In this document: positions 63,100-64,000 of the stretch, piece after piece
Layout: the number at the start of each line of letters is the position of its first letter
Position numbering within the stretch: position 1 is the stretch's first letter
NCBI GenBank assembly: GCA_963720675.1
Contig: CAVRGH010000010.1
Location: 1,922,001 to 1,986,000, forward strand
Reading direction: 5' to 3'
Source: JALHSW01 sp963720675
GTDB taxonomy: Bacteria > Actinomycetota > Acidimicrobiia > IMCC26256 > PALSA-555
DNA: 64,000 nt
Translations under genes and position numbers: made by a program
Notes under the pieces: generated by a model
Databases searched by the model: none
What the model was told of the DNA's origin: nothing
What the model saw: only the letters and a program-made list of their open reading frames with translations

Positions 63100-64000
63100 T
63101 CAGTGGTGGAACCCTTCGCCGTGCTCACTCGGCGGCAGCGGCGCCGGGAGCTTCTCGAAGTACGCAACGTGACGCTGCAGGTCGGCGACGAGCAGGTCGG
63201 CGAGATCACGGGAGAACCCGTTCTTGACGACGATGCGGAGCGCGGCGACGTCCTGGCGGTTCTCCGGGAAGGTGTACGCAGGCACCAGCCAGCCACGATC
63301 ACGGAGTCGCTCCGACACGTCGAACACGGTGTAGGGGACGCTCGTGTCCGAGAGCTGGAACGCGAACACGGGCAGCTCGCTCCCGTCGGTGATCAGCGCG
63401 AACGGTCCGGCCTTGGCGACGGCGTCCGCGGTGTACCGGGCGACGTCGCGGCACTCCTGCTGGACCTTCTTGTACCCGTCGAAGCCGAGACGCAGGAAGT
63501 TGTAGTACTGCGCGACGACCTGGTTCCCCGGGACGCGAGAAGTTGAGCCCGAACGTCGGCATGTTGCCGCCGAGGTAGTTGACCTTGAACACCAGGTCGT
63601 CGGGCAGCGCATCGGGATCGCGCCAGATCGCCCAGCCGATGCCGGGGTACACGAGCCCGTACTTGTGCCCGGACGCGTTGATGGACTGCACCCGCGGCAG
63701 CCGGAAGTCCCACTCCAGATCCGGGTCGATGAACGGCGCCACGAAGCCACCCGACGCCCCGTCGACGTGCACCGGGACGTCGAGTCCGGTGTCGGCCTGC
63801 AGCTTGTCGAGCGCGGCGCAGATGTCGGCGATGGGCTCGTAGCTGCCGTCGAAGGTGGAGCCGAGCACGGCGACGACACCGATCGTGTTCTCGTCGCAGA
63901 GGCCGACCGCCTGCTCGGGGGTGAGGTGGTAGCTGTCGCCTTCCATCGGGGCGAGGCGGGCCTCGACGTCCCAGTAGCGGGCGAACTTCTCCCAGCACAC
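63100..64000 (-). CDS. gad: glutamate decarboxylase (partial, frameshifted)
   Basis: C-terminal about 300 residues; the N-terminus lies beyond base 64000. CWEKFARYWDVEARLAPMEG, CDENTIGVVAVLGSTFDGSY, HVDGASGGFVAPF (Asp to PLP ring N) and the PLP lysine in INASGHKYGLVYPG identify group II GAD. A single extra G near 63536 shifts the frame (NFSRPG to NQVVAQYYNFLRLGFDGYKK). It ends with the His-rich EHGEGFHH tail as in bacterial GadA/B. It turns glutamate to GABA, consuming a proton; no gadC antiporter is seen. Confidence 0.88.
   Translation of the reverse strand, partial: CAGRSSPATGTSRPASPRWKATATTSPPSRRSASATRTRSVSSPCSAPPSTAATSPSPTSAPRSTSCRPTPDSTSRCTSTGRRVASWRRSSTRIWSGTSGCRGCSPSTRPGTSTGSCTPASAGRSGAIPMRCPTTWCSRSTTSAATCRRSGSTSRVPGNQVVAQYYNFLRLGFDGYKKVQQECRDVARYTADAVAKAGPFALITDGSELPVFAFQLSDTSVPYTVFDVSERLRDRGWLVPAYTFPENRQDVAALRIVVKNGFSRDLADLLVADLQRHVAYFEKLPAPLPPSEHGEGFHH

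Overview
The window is about 64 kb of very GC-rich DNA with dense genes, many 4-nt stop/start overlaps, frequent GTG starts and many TANNNT boxes 6-10 nt before start codons (leaderless-type promoters). F420-type LLM oxidoreductase, mycothiol-dependent maleylpyruvate isomerase-like, RipA-like NlpC/P60, DrrAB-like and ethylmalonyl-CoA-pathway proteins all point to Actinomycetota. The mix would fit an aerobic acidimicrobial lineage, but that placement is an inference. About twenty otherwise intact, conserved genes are each broken by single-base shifts, often in G/C runs. I read most of these as consensus errors of the assembly and annotate such genes as one CDS, noting where the frame changes.

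Layout. 1-5.4 kb: an FtsX-type permease fragment, a cNMP-binding patatin phospholipase, a secreted protein, a quinone-reductase-like MDR enzyme and a lipoprotein. 5.5-10 kb: accessory genes bounded by the initiator tRNA-fMet gene and, 4.3 kb away, a directly repeated partial copy of its 3' half, as an att-flanked island would look. 10-16.6 kb: LtrA, a TetR-P450 operon with a palindrome over the start codon, a polymer-forming membrane protein, CcdA and an orphan DNA methyltransferase.

16.6-22.7 kb is a probable cobalamin-uptake locus. A cobalamin riboswitch precedes two secreted proteins that look like the two halves of transcobalamin (alpha6/alpha6 barrel protein and DUF4430 protein). The divergent strand encodes a complete ECF transporter (T component, duplicated ATPase, S component). 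22.7-31 kb: a heterodimeric ABC exporter, flavin reductase, MBL hydrolase, a MarR-regulated DrrAB-type exporter with a clear operator, and a small putative ribbon-helix-helix regulator.

31-44 kb: acyl-CoA metabolism (acyl-CoA dehydrogenase, MaoC hydratase, a methylsuccinyl-CoA-dehydrogenase-like enzyme and a malyl/methylmalyl-CoA lyase), which together suggest the ethylmalonyl-CoA pathway, plus a large LuxR-type ATPase regulator, another ABC exporter and an SGNH hydrolase. 44-50.5 kb: two tandem NlpC/P60 cell-wall hydrolases, SelD, an esterase-thioredoxin fusion, an acetyltransferase and an LLM oxidoreductase.

50.5-52.2 kb is a compact ECF sigma / anti-sigma / His-Asp-rich secreted protein module in which the same bipartite promoter occurs before the sigma gene and before the secreted-protein gene. 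52-64 kb: mycothiol-type isomerase, PanK/uridine-kinase-like protein, SnoaL-like protein, PhoD phosphatase and HAD hydrolase diverging from a 24-bp intergenic region with overlapping -10 boxes, a histidine phosphatase, enoyl-CoA hydratase, a CBS-citrate synthase fusion, cytochrome bd oxidase with a coupled lipoprotein, a K+ channel and a glutamate decarboxylase that runs off the end.
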